Made by a program: the position numbers and the translations under genes. Positions 24,926 through 34,094 of a stretch of DNA of 64,000 nucleotides are shown here, one piece after another. The DNA comes from Lachnospiraceae bacterium (GTDB taxonomy: Bacteria; Bacillota; Clostridia; Lachnospirales; Lachnospiraceae), in the NCBI GenBank assembly GCA_022791815.1, contig JAAVZU010000035.1:32065-96064 (forward strand), read 5' to 3'. The notes beneath the pieces were generated by a model that was given only the letters and a program-made list of their open reading frames with translations, was not told where the DNA came from and searched no databases. Position 1 is the stretch's first letter; every line of letters starts with the position of its first letter.

Positions 24926-25990
24926 ATGCAGTATATCAAAAGAAAATTCAAAATGCTGTTATATTATGGCGGTGTAATTGGATTGGCTGTTTTATGTGTC
25001 TATCTTACTGGATGTAGTAAAAAAATGGGAAATAATATTGAAGCTAAGGAGTATAGCCAAGGTATATTTGCTATGGATACCTATATGTCTCTTACTGCTT
25101 ATGGAAGTAAAGGAGAAGAAGCTGTAAAAGCTGGTATTGAGGAAATTGAACGACTGGATGGAATATGGTCTGTTGGACAGGAAAATAGTGAGATAGCAAA
25201 AATCAATCAGGATGGAAATGGTGAGATATCAACTGATACTATTTCTGTTGTGAAGAAGGCTTTAGAGTTATCCAATAATACAAATCATGCATTTTCCATG
25301 ACAGTATATCCGCTCATGGAATTGTGGGGATTCACTTCTGGAAAATACCAAGTACCAACGAAAGAACAAATAAAGGAAAAGTTATCATTAGTAGATGATA
25401 CGCAGGTTGTTTTGGATGAAAAAAATGGGAAACTTATTCTTGGAAATGGGCAGCAGATGGATTTGGGAGGAATTGCAAAAGGATTTACTTCTGCCCGCAT
25501 TACCAAGATATGGAGAGAGATGGGAGTTACATCAGGAATGGTTTCTTTAGGAGGTAATGTACAGGTTCTTGGCAGTAAGCCAGATAAAAGTGACTGGAAG
25601 ATAGGAGTACAAAAGCCAGGAGATAAAGAAGGCAACATGCTTGGGGTGCTTTCTGTAAAAGACTGTGCGGTTATTACTTCTGGTGGTTATGAGAGGTATT
25701 TTGAAGAAGCAGGGAAAACCTATCATCATATTTTAGATACTGCTACAGGAACGCCTTCCGAAAGTGGTTTAACTTCTGTCACAATAGTAAGCGAAGATGG
25801 AACTTTAGCAGATGGATTATCTACAGCTCTTTTTGTTATGGGAAGAGAAAAGGCTGCTGCATATTGGAAGAAACATAAAGAAGATTTTGAAACCATTCTG
25901 GTAGAGAAGAATGGAGATATTTATGTAACAGAAGGTTTACAAGACAAATTTCAAACAGAAGAAAGAATAAAAATCATACAAGGAGAGTGA
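24926..25990 (+). CDS. apbE: FAD:protein FMN transferase, lipoprotein
   Basis: 354 aa. Lipoprotein signal with lipobox LTGC (Cys near residue 30), so the enzyme is anchored outside the membrane. ApbE signatures: AMDTYMSLTAYG near the start, MDLGGIAKGFTSARI, GGNVQVLGSKPD, and the C-terminal HHILDTATGTP with metal/flavin-binding residues. It transfers FMN from FAD to a Thr in FMN-binding domains. The targets are surely the next two genes, which contain three SGAT sites. AAAGGAGAA precedes ATG 24926. Full length, no odd features. Confidence 0.93.
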   Translation: MQYIKRKFKMLLYYGGVIGLAVLCVYLTGCSKKMGNNIEAKEYSQGIFAMDTYMSLTAYGSKGEEAVKAGIEEIERLDGIWSVGQENSEIAKINQDGNGEISTDTISVVKKALELSNNTNHAFSMTVYPLMELWGFTSGKYQVPTKEQIKEKLSLVDDTQVVLDEKNGKLILGNGQQMDLGGIAKGFTSARITKIWREMGVTSGMVSLGGNVQVLGSKPDKSDWKIGVQKPGDKEGNMLGVLSVKDCAVITSGGYERYFEEAGKTYHHILDTATGTPSESGLTSVTIVSEDGTLADGLSTALFVMGREKAAAYWKKHKEDFETILVEKNGDIYVTEGLQDKFQTEERIKIIQGE

Positions 25991-25994
25991 CAAC

Positions 25995-27431
25995 ATGAAA
26001 AAATATGGATTTACGGTATTGGCAATTCCTGGACTGGCACTGGCAAGTGTCATCGGAATGTTTGCTTTTGGAAATGGACCAGAATTAAAACCAATACCAG
26101 AACGTCTTGCTGCAGTTGAGGATAATTCTAATATACAAAATAAGGAGTCAGCTTTGGAGCTGTCTACTCCTGCTCCGATGTTAGGGGAGACTAATGAAAA
26201 GAAGCAAAAAAGCAAAAAGCTTCTGTATACCAAGAAAGAATGTGGCTACAAGGATGGTACATATACTGGCTCTGCACAAGGATATGGAGGGATGATTACA
26301 GTAAAGGTAGTAATCAGAGAAGGAAAAATTACCAGTGTAGATATTATTTCTGCTGCTGGGGAGACACCTTCTTTCCTTGCAAAGGCTAAACCAATTACTG
26401 CAAAAATTGTATCTGCACAGAATCCTAATGTAGATGCTGTAAGTGGAGCTACTTATTCATCTAATGGAATTATCAATGCTGTTATAGTGGCATTAAATAA
26501 GGCGGGAGCTACTAACTTAACTACAAAAAATAGAACAGATATTAACTCTAATACACCAAAACCAAAACAGAATCCCCAAAATGATAGAAAGAAAAGTACT
26601 CCAATGCCAACAAAATTGCCCAAGGATACAAAATTTGAGAATGGAACTTATTATGGCAGTGGGGAAGGATTTGGAGGAACTATTAAAGCAAAAGTAGTTA
26701 TTAAGAAAAATAAAATTGATGCTATTGATATTGTGTCAGCAGAATATGAAACTCCAAGCTATTTTGCGAATGCAAAGAAAATTCTTGTTACTATGAAGAA
26801 AAAACAATCACCAGAAGTAGATGTGATAAGTGGAGCGACCTATTCTTCTAATGGAATTAAGGATGCCGTAAGAGAAGCACTTCAAAAAGCGGTAAAAAAT
26901 AATTCTGCTGTAAAGAAACCAAAAGTGACAGCTAAGCCGAAAGTAACTATACAGCCAACACCAACAAAAGTTCCAAAGCCTGTACCAACGGCTGAAGTAA
27001 AGGAGGATGGCAGTATAGTAACTGTAACCACTATTCCTTATGAAAAGGTAGTAATGGGAAATGCTATCTGTTATCCAGATGAATATGAGGATTTTATAGA
27101 ATATCCAATTTGTATAAATCTTATGATTACTGGAGAAAAAATAAGAAAAACAACTACAAAGGGTGATGAGGAGATCACAGAAGAAGAGAATACATATTCT
27201 GTTTCGGCTATTTCTTTTGCAGAAGAGACAAAAAAATTGGCGCAATCTGAGGGTAACTGGTTTTATTTAAAACGTGCCGCAGAAGGGTTTGGAACAAAGA
27301 TGGGCATATTTAATCAGTTGGTTTCTAATAATCAGGCAACAAAAGTGGATGCAGTAACTGCAGCAACCTGTTCTTCTGATGCAATATGGAGGGCATTTTT
27401 AGATGGTGTAAAAAAAATATCAGAGAATTAA
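25995..27431 (+). CDS. Membrane-anchored protein with two FMN-binding domains
   Basis: 478 aa. N-terminal hydrophobic anchor (FTVLAIPGLALASVIGMFAFG) without lipobox Cys. FMN-binding domain 1 spans about 80-170 (flavinylation site SGATYSS, Thr153) and domain 2 about 210-300 (SGATYSS, Thr282). Pro/Thr/Lys linkers separate them. A C-terminal domain (340-478) has a degenerate FMN-binding-like end, VDAVTAATCSSDAIW, with Ala instead of Gly. The two-domain plan recalls PplA of Listeria extracellular electron transfer. Likely a covalently flavinylated carrier that passes electrons outside the membrane. Starts 4 bases after apbE. Confidence 0.9.
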   Translation: MKKYGFTVLAIPGLALASVIGMFAFGNGPELKPIPERLAAVEDNSNIQNKESALELSTPAPMLGETNEKKQKSKKLLYTKKECGYKDGTYTGSAQGYGGMITVKVVIREGKITSVDIISAAGETPSFLAKAKPITAKIVSAQNPNVDAVSGATYSSNGIINAVIVALNKAGATNLTTKNRTDINSNTPKPKQNPQNDRKKSTPMPTKLPKDTKFENGTYYGSGEGFGGTIKAKVVIKKNKIDAIDIVSAEYETPSYFANAKKILVTMKKKQSPEVDVISGATYSSNGIKDAVREALQKAVKNNSAVKKPKVTAKPKVTIQPTPTKVPKPVPTAEVKEDGSIVTVTTIPYEKVVMGNAICYPDEYEDFIEYPICINLMITGEKIRKTTTKGDEEITEEENTYSVSAISFAEETKKLAQSEGNWFYLKRAAEGFGTKMGIFNQLVSNNQATKVDAVTAATCSSDAIWRAFLDGVKKISEN

Positions 27432-27457
27432 AGAAGGATATGTAACAGGAGGAGATA

Positions 27458-27907
27458 ATGAACCGTTATTTTTTAATAAGAATAGCAGCATTAGTGGTTG
27501 TATTGTCTAGCTTATTTGTATATCAGACAAAAGCACAAAAATGGGAAGAGGCACAGCAGGCAAATCAAAAAAAAATCGCTGAGGTAGAGTCTTATAACAG
27601 AATGATAGAGCAGGCAGCTAAGACAGAAAATGACTTTGTTTATAATAATGGAACTTTTGAGGGCAGTGCGCAAGGGTTTGGCGGTATAATTACAGTTTCT
27701 GTAGAATTAGAAAAAGATGAAATTAGAAATATATCAATTATTTCTGCTCCCAAAGAAGATGAAGCTTATCTTTCTATGGCGAAGTCTATTCTTGATACCA
27801 TAAAAGAAAAACAGTCTACGGAGGTAGATACTATATCAGGAGCAACGTATAGTTCCACTGGCTTGAAAAATGCTGTGGCTGATGCACTGAAAGGGGCATT
27901 AAAGTAA
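27458..27907 (+). CDS. Single-domain FMN-binding protein
   Basis: 149 aa. N-terminal anchor (RIAALVVVLSSLFVYQT), a short helical spacer, then one FMN-binding domain with NGTFEGSAQGFGGIITVSVE and SGATYSS (Thr130, the predicted ApbE target). Strong GGAGGAG before ATG 27458. It would act as a shorter flavin carrier beside the two-domain protein, or link it to the membrane Fe-S protein encoded next. Confidence 0.9.
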   Translation: MNRYFLIRIAALVVVLSSLFVYQTKAQKWEEAQQANQKKIAEVESYNRMIEQAAKTENDFVYNNGTFEGSAQGFGGIITVSVELEKDEIRNISIISAPKEDEAYLSMAKSILDTIKEKQSTEVDTISGATYSSTGLKNAVADALKGALK

Positions 27908-27930
27908 ATAGGCAGAAAGGAATTAAAAAA

Positions 27931-28767
27931 ATGGAACAAAGGAAAACAATTACGCCAGCAAAAAAGCGTATGAGAAGAAAGAAAATACAGAATATAGTAA
28001 GAAGAATTGTTCAAGTAATATTTTTTATTTTTCTGCCTTCTTTATTTAGTGAAGCATTTAGTGGATTGAAAGGATTATTTCGACAGATTGGGCAAGGAGA
28101 GGTTTTAAGCTGGAATGCCTTTTTGCAAACATTTGTTATTTTATCTGTTATTACAATTTTAGCAGGCAGATGGTTTTGTGGATTCGCTTGTGCTTTTGGA
28201 AGTCTTGGGGATGCCATGTATGAAATTTCTGTATGGGTACAAAAAAAATTAAAAAAGAGGTTACCAAAAATTCCTGAAAAGATATGTATCGCATTGCAGA
28301 AAATAAAATATATACATTTGTTGTTTCTTTTATTTGCCTGCATGTTAGGTGTGGCTAATGTTATAGAAAATAACAGTCCTTGGGCAGCTTTTTCCAGAAT
28401 GCGTATGTTAGATTTTAATATTAATGGATATTTCATTGGATTTTTATATTTATTATTGATATTAATAGGAATGATATTTGAAGAACGTTTCTTTTGTCAG
28501 TTTCTTTGCCCATTGGGAGCTGTATTTTCCCTGCTGCCCATTATACCAGCAGCGTTGCTGAAACGGGAGGAAACAAATTGTATACCTAATTGTAATGCTT
28601 GTAAAAAACAATGTCCAGTTCACCATAAGGTAGAAGGGGCAAGTTTGGAATCTAATGAGTGTATTCGATGTGGAAGATGTATAGGTGTTTGTCCAAAGTC
28701 AAATATTAAGGTGGGAATTTTTAATAATTCCGTTTTGCAAAAGTATATGAGCAAGCTACATAAGTGA
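27931..28767 (+). CDS. NapH/CcoG-like 4Fe-4S membrane protein
   Basis: 278 aa with four to five transmembrane segments. Two CxxxC-type pairs lie at membrane boundaries (WFCGFACAFGSLGD and FFCQFLCPLGAV), typical of NapH/RnfD-associated ferredoxin-like proteins. The C-terminus carries two 4Fe-4S motifs: CNACKKQCPVH and CIRCGRCIGVCPKS. Likely takes electrons from a cytoplasmic or quinone donor to the external flavoproteins. AGAAAGGAA precedes ATG 27931, 23 bases after the previous stop. Last gene of the operon; a palindromic repeat follows. Confidence 0.88.
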   Translation: MEQRKTITPAKKRMRRKKIQNIVRRIVQVIFFIFLPSLFSEAFSGLKGLFRQIGQGEVLSWNAFLQTFVILSVITILAGRWFCGFACAFGSLGDAMYEISVWVQKKLKKRLPKIPEKICIALQKIKYIHLLFLLFACMLGVANVIENNSPWAAFSRMRMLDFNINGYFIGFLYLLLILIGMIFEERFFCQFLCPLGAVFSLLPIIPAALLKREETNCIPNCNACKKQCPVHHKVEGASLESNECIRCGRCIGVCPKSNIKVGIFNNSVLQKYMSKLHK

Positions 28768-28777
28768 TTAGTTGAGA

Positions 28778-28805
28778 GTAACGGTTCATGGTTCTTGACA
28801 GTTAC
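28778..28805. repeat. 28-bp palindromic repeat (family A)
   Basis: GTAACGGTTCATGG..TTGACAGTTAC, starting 10 bases after the stop of the 4Fe-4S protein gene. Confidence 0.75.
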
Positions 28806-28927
28806 AGTAAAGAAATAAATATTAGCAAGGAATCTTCTAAATATAGAAGGTTTTAAAGTAACTTTATGGTTACGTATAAATGGGCAGAAGCCCGGCAACT
28901 GTTAATTATCCGAGATTAATCACGGCC

Positions 28928-28989
28928 TTAAGCATAACTAAGTCTTATATAAGCCGAAGGCTTAGCGGTAAAGACTTAGTTATGCTTAA
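28928..28989. repeat. Long perfect hairpin (family B)
   Basis: TTAAGCATAACTAAGTCTT (28928-28946) pairs perfectly over 19 bp with 28971-28989. Inside it AAGCC-gaa-GGCTT forms a second hairpin. A shorter copy lies at 59803-59855, followed in both cases by a related AATMGGTYAATKGA stretch. There is no T-run, so it is not a simple terminator. Confidence 0.75.
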
Positions 28990-29006
28990 TAGGTCAATTG
29001 ACGATG

Positions 29007-29064
29007 ATTGCAGACAGATGACGCTGCAAAGCGGCTTCTAGCTGCGATAGCAGCAGTCTGCAAT
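29007..29064. repeat. Second hairpin upstream of the Tp47-like gene
   Basis: ATTGCAGAC (29007-29015) pairs with GTCTGCAAT (29056-29064). GCTGC repeats in the loop allow inner stems. With the family B hairpin it fills most of the 356-base gap between 28767 and 29124, in which no gene is seen. Confidence 0.55.
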
Positions 29065-29123
29065 AAAAGTTGTGAATAATTGAGGATTATGGAAGATTTT
29101 TTCAGAAAAGGAGAAGTAATACA

Positions 29124-31052
29124 ATGAGTAATGTAAAGAGAAAGTGGATACCAGTAATGATGGCAGCAGCACTTACAGCAGGTTCTGTGCCAGTAGCGTC
29201 TGTAGAGGCTGAGGAAACAAAACAGTATATCATAAATATGAATGTTTCCTATCATGACTTTTATGGGGCTTATGGCATTGACACCACAAAAGGAGTTTCT
29301 GACACTGTAAATTATGTAGATGCAGTTACCTCTGCAACATTAAATAAGTACAAAATGAATACGGAAAATGGTTTAAATGCTGGAACTTATAATTCTTTAT
29401 CACAAGATGGAACAGTTGGCTATATCAATGGTGTAACACTTCCTGTTGTAGTAGACGAAAGCGAAAAGGCAGTTTTGATTGGGAGTGGAACTTATCAAGA
29501 AGAACAGTTTATGGAAATGAAAACAAAGCCTGCTGCTTATTTAGAAGCAGATGTAACAGCAGATGGTAAAGTTAGTTATGCCTTACCAACAGATGCCACA
29601 TCTGCCACACTTAGAAATATAAGTGCAAGTTTTACCGCAGAGTCCAGATATGGTGACTATCAATTAGATTTATCGGGGGAGGAGTTTGATGCAAATTTAA
29701 AAGCAGGAACAGCTATTGTGTATGGTGTTATCTTAAACACTAAAGAAGGTGACAAATATGGAATGTATTCTCAGGAAAATATTTGGAGAAACAGCGAAAT
29801 TGCATGGTCAGTAGGTGGAGTAACAGAAGTCCATGGATGCCCACTCCGTAGTGATGTATATAAAACAACCATTGGACAGACCATTACAGATTTAACTTAT
29901 ATTACCAATAAAGGAACTTTTGTATGTGATATTCCAGATCAGAAGGTTGGAGAAAAGACTAATATGAAAATGACTGCAGAAAATGCAGTAGTAGCTACAG
30001 ATACAAAGATTAAAGTAACCTTAACAGATATGGCAGCAGATTATGAGCCTGAATTTTCTATGGTAACAAAAGATGCAAACATAAAAGTAACAAATACAGA
30101 GAAAGTTTCAACTGACGGAGTCGTTTGTGACATAACCGTTTCTAATTTAGTACCTGGAAATTATACCATTCAAGTAAAAGACAAAAAGGATAAATATACA
30201 GGTGTATCTGCAAATGTTTTAGTAACTGGATCTAAGATATCAGTAGTAAACAACCAGATTACATTAAATCCTGTGTTAGGTGCAGATAATATAACAAATT
30301 TTGTGAAGAATATTAGCGAGGTAACCGTTACAACAGGTTCTGGAGTTGCAGTAAAATATTTGCCAGAAAAATCAGGAAGACAAAATCTCTATGTAGCAAA
30401 TATTTTTAATGCAGATGGAAAGTTAGATACAAATGCATCTTATGACTATGTAGAAGCAGTTGCACAGGGAAGACAGGTAACATATAATACACTGTATACT
30501 GGAAATATTTTTGCGGAAGATGGAACATACAACATCGAAGTAATTTCGCTGGGGTATGATAAAGTGGTATTTACTTATGTAAAAGGACAGTCACCTTCCA
30601 CTGAAAAACCTGCTAAGCCTGTAAACCCAGTTGGAACAACAAAAACAATAAAAAATATAAAGTATAAAGTAACAAAGAATACTAATGCGACAAAAACAGT
30701 AACCATAACAGGTGTTTCTAAAAAAACATTAAAGACTATCACCATACCAGCAACCGTTAAGATAAACAACCAGACCTTTAAAGTAACTGCAATTGCAAAT
30801 AAGGCATTCCAGGGTTGTACAAAAGCAACCTCTGTTACCATCGGAAAGAATATTACAAAAATTGGAAAACAGGCATTTTCTGGAGATAAAGCAGTGAAAA
30901 AGATTACCATTCTTTCTAAGAATGTGAAGTCTATTGGTTCTAAGGCATTTGCAAATATTCCTAAGAGTGCAAAACTTATAGTTCCTTCTGGTAAAAAATC
31001 AGCATATAAGAAGTTAGCAAAGAATGCTGGATTTAAAGGGAGTGTAAAATAA
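29124..31052 (+). CDS. Secreted protein: Tp47-like domain plus C-terminal leucine-rich repeats
   Basis: 642 aa. Signal peptide at residues 1-31 (cleavage near VEA-EE). The mature N-terminus, MNVSYHDFYGAYG then VDAVTSATLNKY, resembles domain A of the treponemal Tp47 lipoprotein (PBP-Tp47_a family); no enzyme function is proven for it here. The middle is beta-rich. After a Pro-rich linker (STEKPAKPVNPVG) the C-terminal 130 residues are BspA-type LRR_5 repeats (IANKAFQGCTKATSVTIGKN, IGKQAFSGDKAVKKI), ending without an anchor. AAAGGAGAA precedes ATG 29124. Its position after the flavin operon and the DAV-[TS]-SAT motif suggest a link to redox proteins, which is inference. Confidence 0.8.
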   Translation: MSNVKRKWIPVMMAAALTAGSVPVASVEAEETKQYIINMNVSYHDFYGAYGIDTTKGVSDTVNYVDAVTSATLNKYKMNTENGLNAGTYNSLSQDGTVGYINGVTLPVVVDESEKAVLIGSGTYQEEQFMEMKTKPAAYLEADVTADGKVSYALPTDATSATLRNISASFTAESRYGDYQLDLSGEEFDANLKAGTAIVYGVILNTKEGDKYGMYSQENIWRNSEIAWSVGGVTEVHGCPLRSDVYKTTIGQTITDLTYITNKGTFVCDIPDQKVGEKTNMKMTAENAVVATDTKIKVTLTDMAADYEPEFSMVTKDANIKVTNTEKVSTDGVVCDITVSNLVPGNYTIQVKDKKDKYTGVSANVLVTGSKISVVNNQITLNPVLGADNITNFVKNISEVTVTTGSGVAVKYLPEKSGRQNLYVANIFNADGKLDTNASYDYVEAVAQGRQVTYNTLYTGNIFAEDGTYNIEVISLGYDKVVFTYVKGQSPSTEKPAKPVNPVGTTKTIKNIKYKVTKNTNATKTVTITGVSKKTLKTITIPATVKINNQTFKVTAIANKAFQGCTKATSVTIGKNITKIGKQAFSGDKAVKKITILSKNVKSIGSKAFANIPKSAKLIVPSGKKSAYKKLAKNAGFKGSVK

Positions 31053-31274
31053 GGAAGTAAAAAGAAAATTAGTTGTTAGAATACTAGAAACAAAGGATAT
31101 ATATTAATAAAGACAATAAAATCAGTTCATTTATATTTGCGGAAGTGGATGTATATGGACTGATTTTGTTTTTGTGGAGAGAATATATTTCGACAAAAAA
31201 CTTGACATAATAATTTTGAGACAGTATAATCATAAAAGTTGACTAGAAATGAAAAATAATCAAAGGGGAGAACA

Positions 31275-31697
31275 ATGATGTTGAAAAAGAAAGTTATAGC
31301 AATGGTACTTGCAGGAGGAATTGCATTGGGAGGTGTTGCGTCGGCAGATGCGGCTTCGCTTATGAGTATAAAAACGTTATCTCTGACATTACGAAAGGTA
31401 CCAATATTGGCAGATAAGGCAGTTGCAACTACCTGTTATGGCAAGGGTGGAGATGATGTAAATAAATATGCAGCCTATGTTAAACTTGCGGTGACTAACA
31501 CAAATGGGAAAACGGTGTATAGTCAAGCCATAACAAAAACAGGATGGGATGCTATATCAGGGGAAGGGAGGACAGGACTTTGCGAGTTATCTTTCAGTTA
31601 TCGCCAAATTAAGCGAGCAGATAGTATACATAAGGGAAAGAAAAATAAATCCAGTTCATCATGGGATGAAACTTATGGTAACAGTGCATGGAGATGA
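31275..31697 (+). CDS. Small secreted protein (bacteriocin-like candidate)
   Basis: 140 aa. Clear signal peptide (MLKKKVIAMVLAGGIALGG, cleavage near ASADA-A). The mature part is about 112 residues, basic at the C-terminus (HKGKKNKSSSSWDETYGNSA), with two Cys. AAGGGGAGAACA precedes ATG 31275. A terminator follows and then an ABC exporter, an arrangement like bacteriocin or signalling-peptide systems with a dedicated MacB-type pump. The C-terminus lacks the glycine-rich layout of lactococcin 972, so I do not assign that family. Confidence 0.65.
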   Translation: MMLKKKVIAMVLAGGIALGGVASADAASLMSIKTLSLTLRKVPILADKAVATTCYGKGGDDVNKYAAYVKLAVTNTNGKTVYSQAITKTGWDAISGEGRTGLCELSFSYRQIKRADSIHKGKKNKSSSSWDETYGNSAWR

Positions 31698-31723
31698 TAA
31701 AGACAAAATTTTGCAGTTGATAG

Positions 31724-31761
31724 AAAAGAGCCAATATATTGTAAGATTGGCTCTTTTTCTT
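31724..31761 (+). terminator. Terminator between the small secreted protein and the ABC genes
   Basis: AAGAGCCAAT (31726-31735) pairs with ATTGGCTCTT (31746-31755), then TTTCTT. It may act as an attenuator, giving more peptide than transporter transcript. Confidence 0.85.
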
Positions 31762-31812
31762 AAAACAAGATTGTAAGGAAAACTCAATTATCTTGGAAAG
31801 GAAGAAACTAAA

Positions 31813-32925
31813 TTGAAATTTATTAGTCTGCTATTAAGAAATATTCTGCATCTTGCAAAAAAAAGAAAATATTCTTTCTGGGTTGTAATGCTCAGTATTA
31901 CTGTTATTTCTTATGGGGTATTATTTTATGCCGGATATTTATTATGTAATTACTATATTGATGGAAAAGTGACAGATACAATTTCTATAGAATTGAATAA
32001 TCAGATATCCAAAGAAGAGATACAAGATATATTAGTCTCCTTTAAAGAACAGGAAAGAGAATGTATAATAGTTTCGGAGACTTCTTATAAGGAAAGAATA
32101 GAAGGGGTTAGTGAAACTACGGAAGAGATTATGGAAAGCAGGGCACAGCTTGTTGGAGCTTGCTTTGATTCCTATGAGGGAAGGCTGTTGGCGGGAGAAG
32201 GTTATAGCATAGATGAGGAGAAACCTTGTCTTTTAGTGTCAAGTTTTATACTGGAATATGGTAAGCTTGGTAAAACCATAGGAATTGGAAAAAATCCGGT
32301 AGGGAGAGAAGTGGAAGTAAAAGGACATAGAATGAAAATTATAGGTACGAAGGGCAATTGCAGTGATGCAGATTATGAAGTTCCTATTAATTACTATATA
32401 GATAACTTTAACACCAAATACATACAGGTATCTTATATAAAAGCATTGAGAAACAAGGATAAAGAACAGATAGGGAAAGCATTAGAGAACTTTTCAGGAG
32501 TAAAGAACTATCACATAGAATCCGAAATACCTGCCCTGTTAAATTACAGTTTCTGGTTGGAATTTGGACAAATTCTTCTTATCTTTTTTATTATGACGTT
32601 GAATTTATTTTTTATTCTTTTGTTTTGGATTCGATCAGAGAAAAGAAAATATAACATCTATGGAGTGTTAGGTTGCAGCAAAAGAAAGCGGAATTTGCTT
32701 TTGATTGCACAAAATGGTGTATTGTTGCTGGTGGGGCAGCTAGTTGGATGTATAATCTTTATGTTTACCTGTGGCATACTTTCAAAATTAGAGATTGTAT
32801 ATGGTGGAGACTTTGGCATCTATCTTAAGATACAGGGCATTTATTATCTGCTGGTTATGGTTTTCTTGATAATCGTTACATGCAATGCCAATAGAAAGCA
32901 GGAAATTTATGTGGTAAAGGAGTAG
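31813..32925 (+). CDS. FtsX/MacB-like ABC transporter permease 1
   Basis: 370 aa. One N-terminal transmembrane segment (about 22-45), a large extracytosolic domain (about 46-245), then three C-terminal segments (about 250-275, 300-322, 340-362): the MacB/FtsX plan. Start TTG 31813, with GGAAAGGAAGAA upstream; no nearby ATG fits. The next permease gene follows 3 bases after the stop. Together with the second permease and the ATPase it would form a heterodimeric exporter or mechanotransmission pump, perhaps for the small secreted protein or for peptide resistance. Confidence 0.8.
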   Translation: MKFISLLLRNILHLAKKRKYSFWVVMLSITVISYGVLFYAGYLLCNYYIDGKVTDTISIELNNQISKEEIQDILVSFKEQERECIIVSETSYKERIEGVSETTEEIMESRAQLVGACFDSYEGRLLAGEGYSIDEEKPCLLVSSFILEYGKLGKTIGIGKNPVGREVEVKGHRMKIIGTKGNCSDADYEVPINYYIDNFNTKYIQVSYIKALRNKDKEQIGKALENFSGVKNYHIESEIPALLNYSFWLEFGQILLIFFIMTLNLFFILLFWIRSEKRKYNIYGVLGCSKRKRNLLLIAQNGVLLLVGQLVGCIIFMFTCGILSKLEIVYGGDFGIYLKIQGIYYLLVMVFLIIVTCNANRKQEIYVVKE

Positions 32926-32928
32926 AAG

Positions 32929-34086
32929 ATGGACAGAATGAAATTGTGGATTCGGCAAATCATAAAAAATAAAGGGTATTATATTTTCTTGACAGCAGAG
33001 GTAGTAATTGTCTTATTGATACTGGTGTCCATGATTGGTAAACTTCAGGCAATGTATGCCACAAAAGAACTTGGCAATGCGGTTGTCGATAAAAATGTAT
33101 ATGCTTTTTCCGAATATAGTTACTATAGAGAAAATACAACGGAAGTGGACAAATGTCTTGACAAATATAATGTAATAAATCTAAGAACTTGCAGCCTGAC
33201 TATGGATCCCACAAAGGAATGGATAGATATGCTTGGTTATAGTGAAGAGTTGTTTGATGTATATTCTCCTAAGTTAGAAGATGGAGAATGGATAGACAGC
33301 AGGAAAGAGTATGAATATATTCCGGTAATCGCAGCAGGAAATAAGTATCAGGTAGGAGAGCGTTTTGAAACAAAGGATCCACAACTTACTTTTCAAGTTG
33401 TTGGAATTATATCGCCGGAAGAATATGTGCTTTTAACACAAGTCGGAGGAACAACAGGGTATGCTAATTTAGACGAAGTATTTTATAAAATGACCTCCGA
33501 TTTTATCGTCCCCTGTGATTGCGAGCATTTAAAATGTGTACGAAAGGAACAAGTGGATTCAAGGACGGAATGGGGGTCTAGATTAATATTGTTACCGGAT
33601 GAATTGGCAGACAGGGAAGAGGAGATTGTAAAAGAGATTAATCAATATGGATATATAACCAATGTGAAGAAAATGAGTGAAAATTATAATGCATCCAATC
33701 GGGAATTTTGTATTGTAAATGGCATTGTGTTATTTGTATTTTCTATGATTACATTAGCTGGAGTTGGCGGTATCAATAACATGGTGGAGCTTAAAAATGA
33801 GAAACGGATGACTATATATTATATGTATGGATTCACTAAGAGAAAGTGTATGCTGTATACCTATCTCAGTGCGATTATTCCATTAATATTAGGTGAGTGT
33901 ATCTTTATTTTTTGGTATTATCATGGGCTGGATGAGACATATACAGTTGATTTGCTGGAAATCAATATTTTTACTTTTGTGGCAGCAGCAGTATATCTTG
34001 TTATATTATTCCACATCACAATTATTCCAGAGATGATACGACTTGGTAAAAAAGATTTGTTTGCTTTATATAAGCAGAAAGTGTAG
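32929..34086 (+). CDS. FtsX/MacB-like ABC transporter permease 2
   Basis: 385 aa with the same plan as its neighbour: N-terminal segment YIFLTAEVVIVLLILVSMIG, an outer domain, and three C-terminal segments (FCIVNGIVLFVFSMITLAG, then two more). NNMVELKNEKRMTIYYMYGF is the FtsX-family cytoplasmic turn. The two permeases share layout but little sequence, so they are a diverged pair. AAGGAG ends close to ATG 32929. Confidence 0.8.
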   Translation: MDRMKLWIRQIIKNKGYYIFLTAEVVIVLLILVSMIGKLQAMYATKELGNAVVDKNVYAFSEYSYYRENTTEVDKCLDKYNVINLRTCSLTMDPTKEWIDMLGYSEELFDVYSPKLEDGEWIDSRKEYEYIPVIAAGNKYQVGERFETKDPQLTFQVVGIISPEEYVLLTQVGGTTGYANLDEVFYKMTSDFIVPCDCEHLKCVRKEQVDSRTEWGSRLILLPDELADREEEIVKEINQYGYITNVKKMSENYNASNREFCIVNGIVLFVFSMITLAGVGGINNMVELKNEKRMTIYYMYGFTKRKCMLYTYLSAIIPLILGECIFIFWYYHGLDETYTVDLLEINIFTFVAAAVYLVILFHITIIPEMIRLGKKDLFALYKQKV

Positions 34087-34094
34087 GTTTATAA

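Noticed and set aside
28928..28989. Simple rho-independent terminator of the redox operon
   Set aside because: The stem is very strong but has no T-run on either side and a copy recurs upstream of another gene.
31275..31697. Lactococcin 972 family bacteriocin
   Set aside because: Context is similar, but the typical Gly/Trp-rich mature sequence is not seen.
31549..31776. 75-codon frame overlapping the small secreted protein
   Set aside because: It runs across the terminator hairpin and lacks a ribosome binding site; the main frame with a signal peptide is better supported, so no frameshift is claimed.
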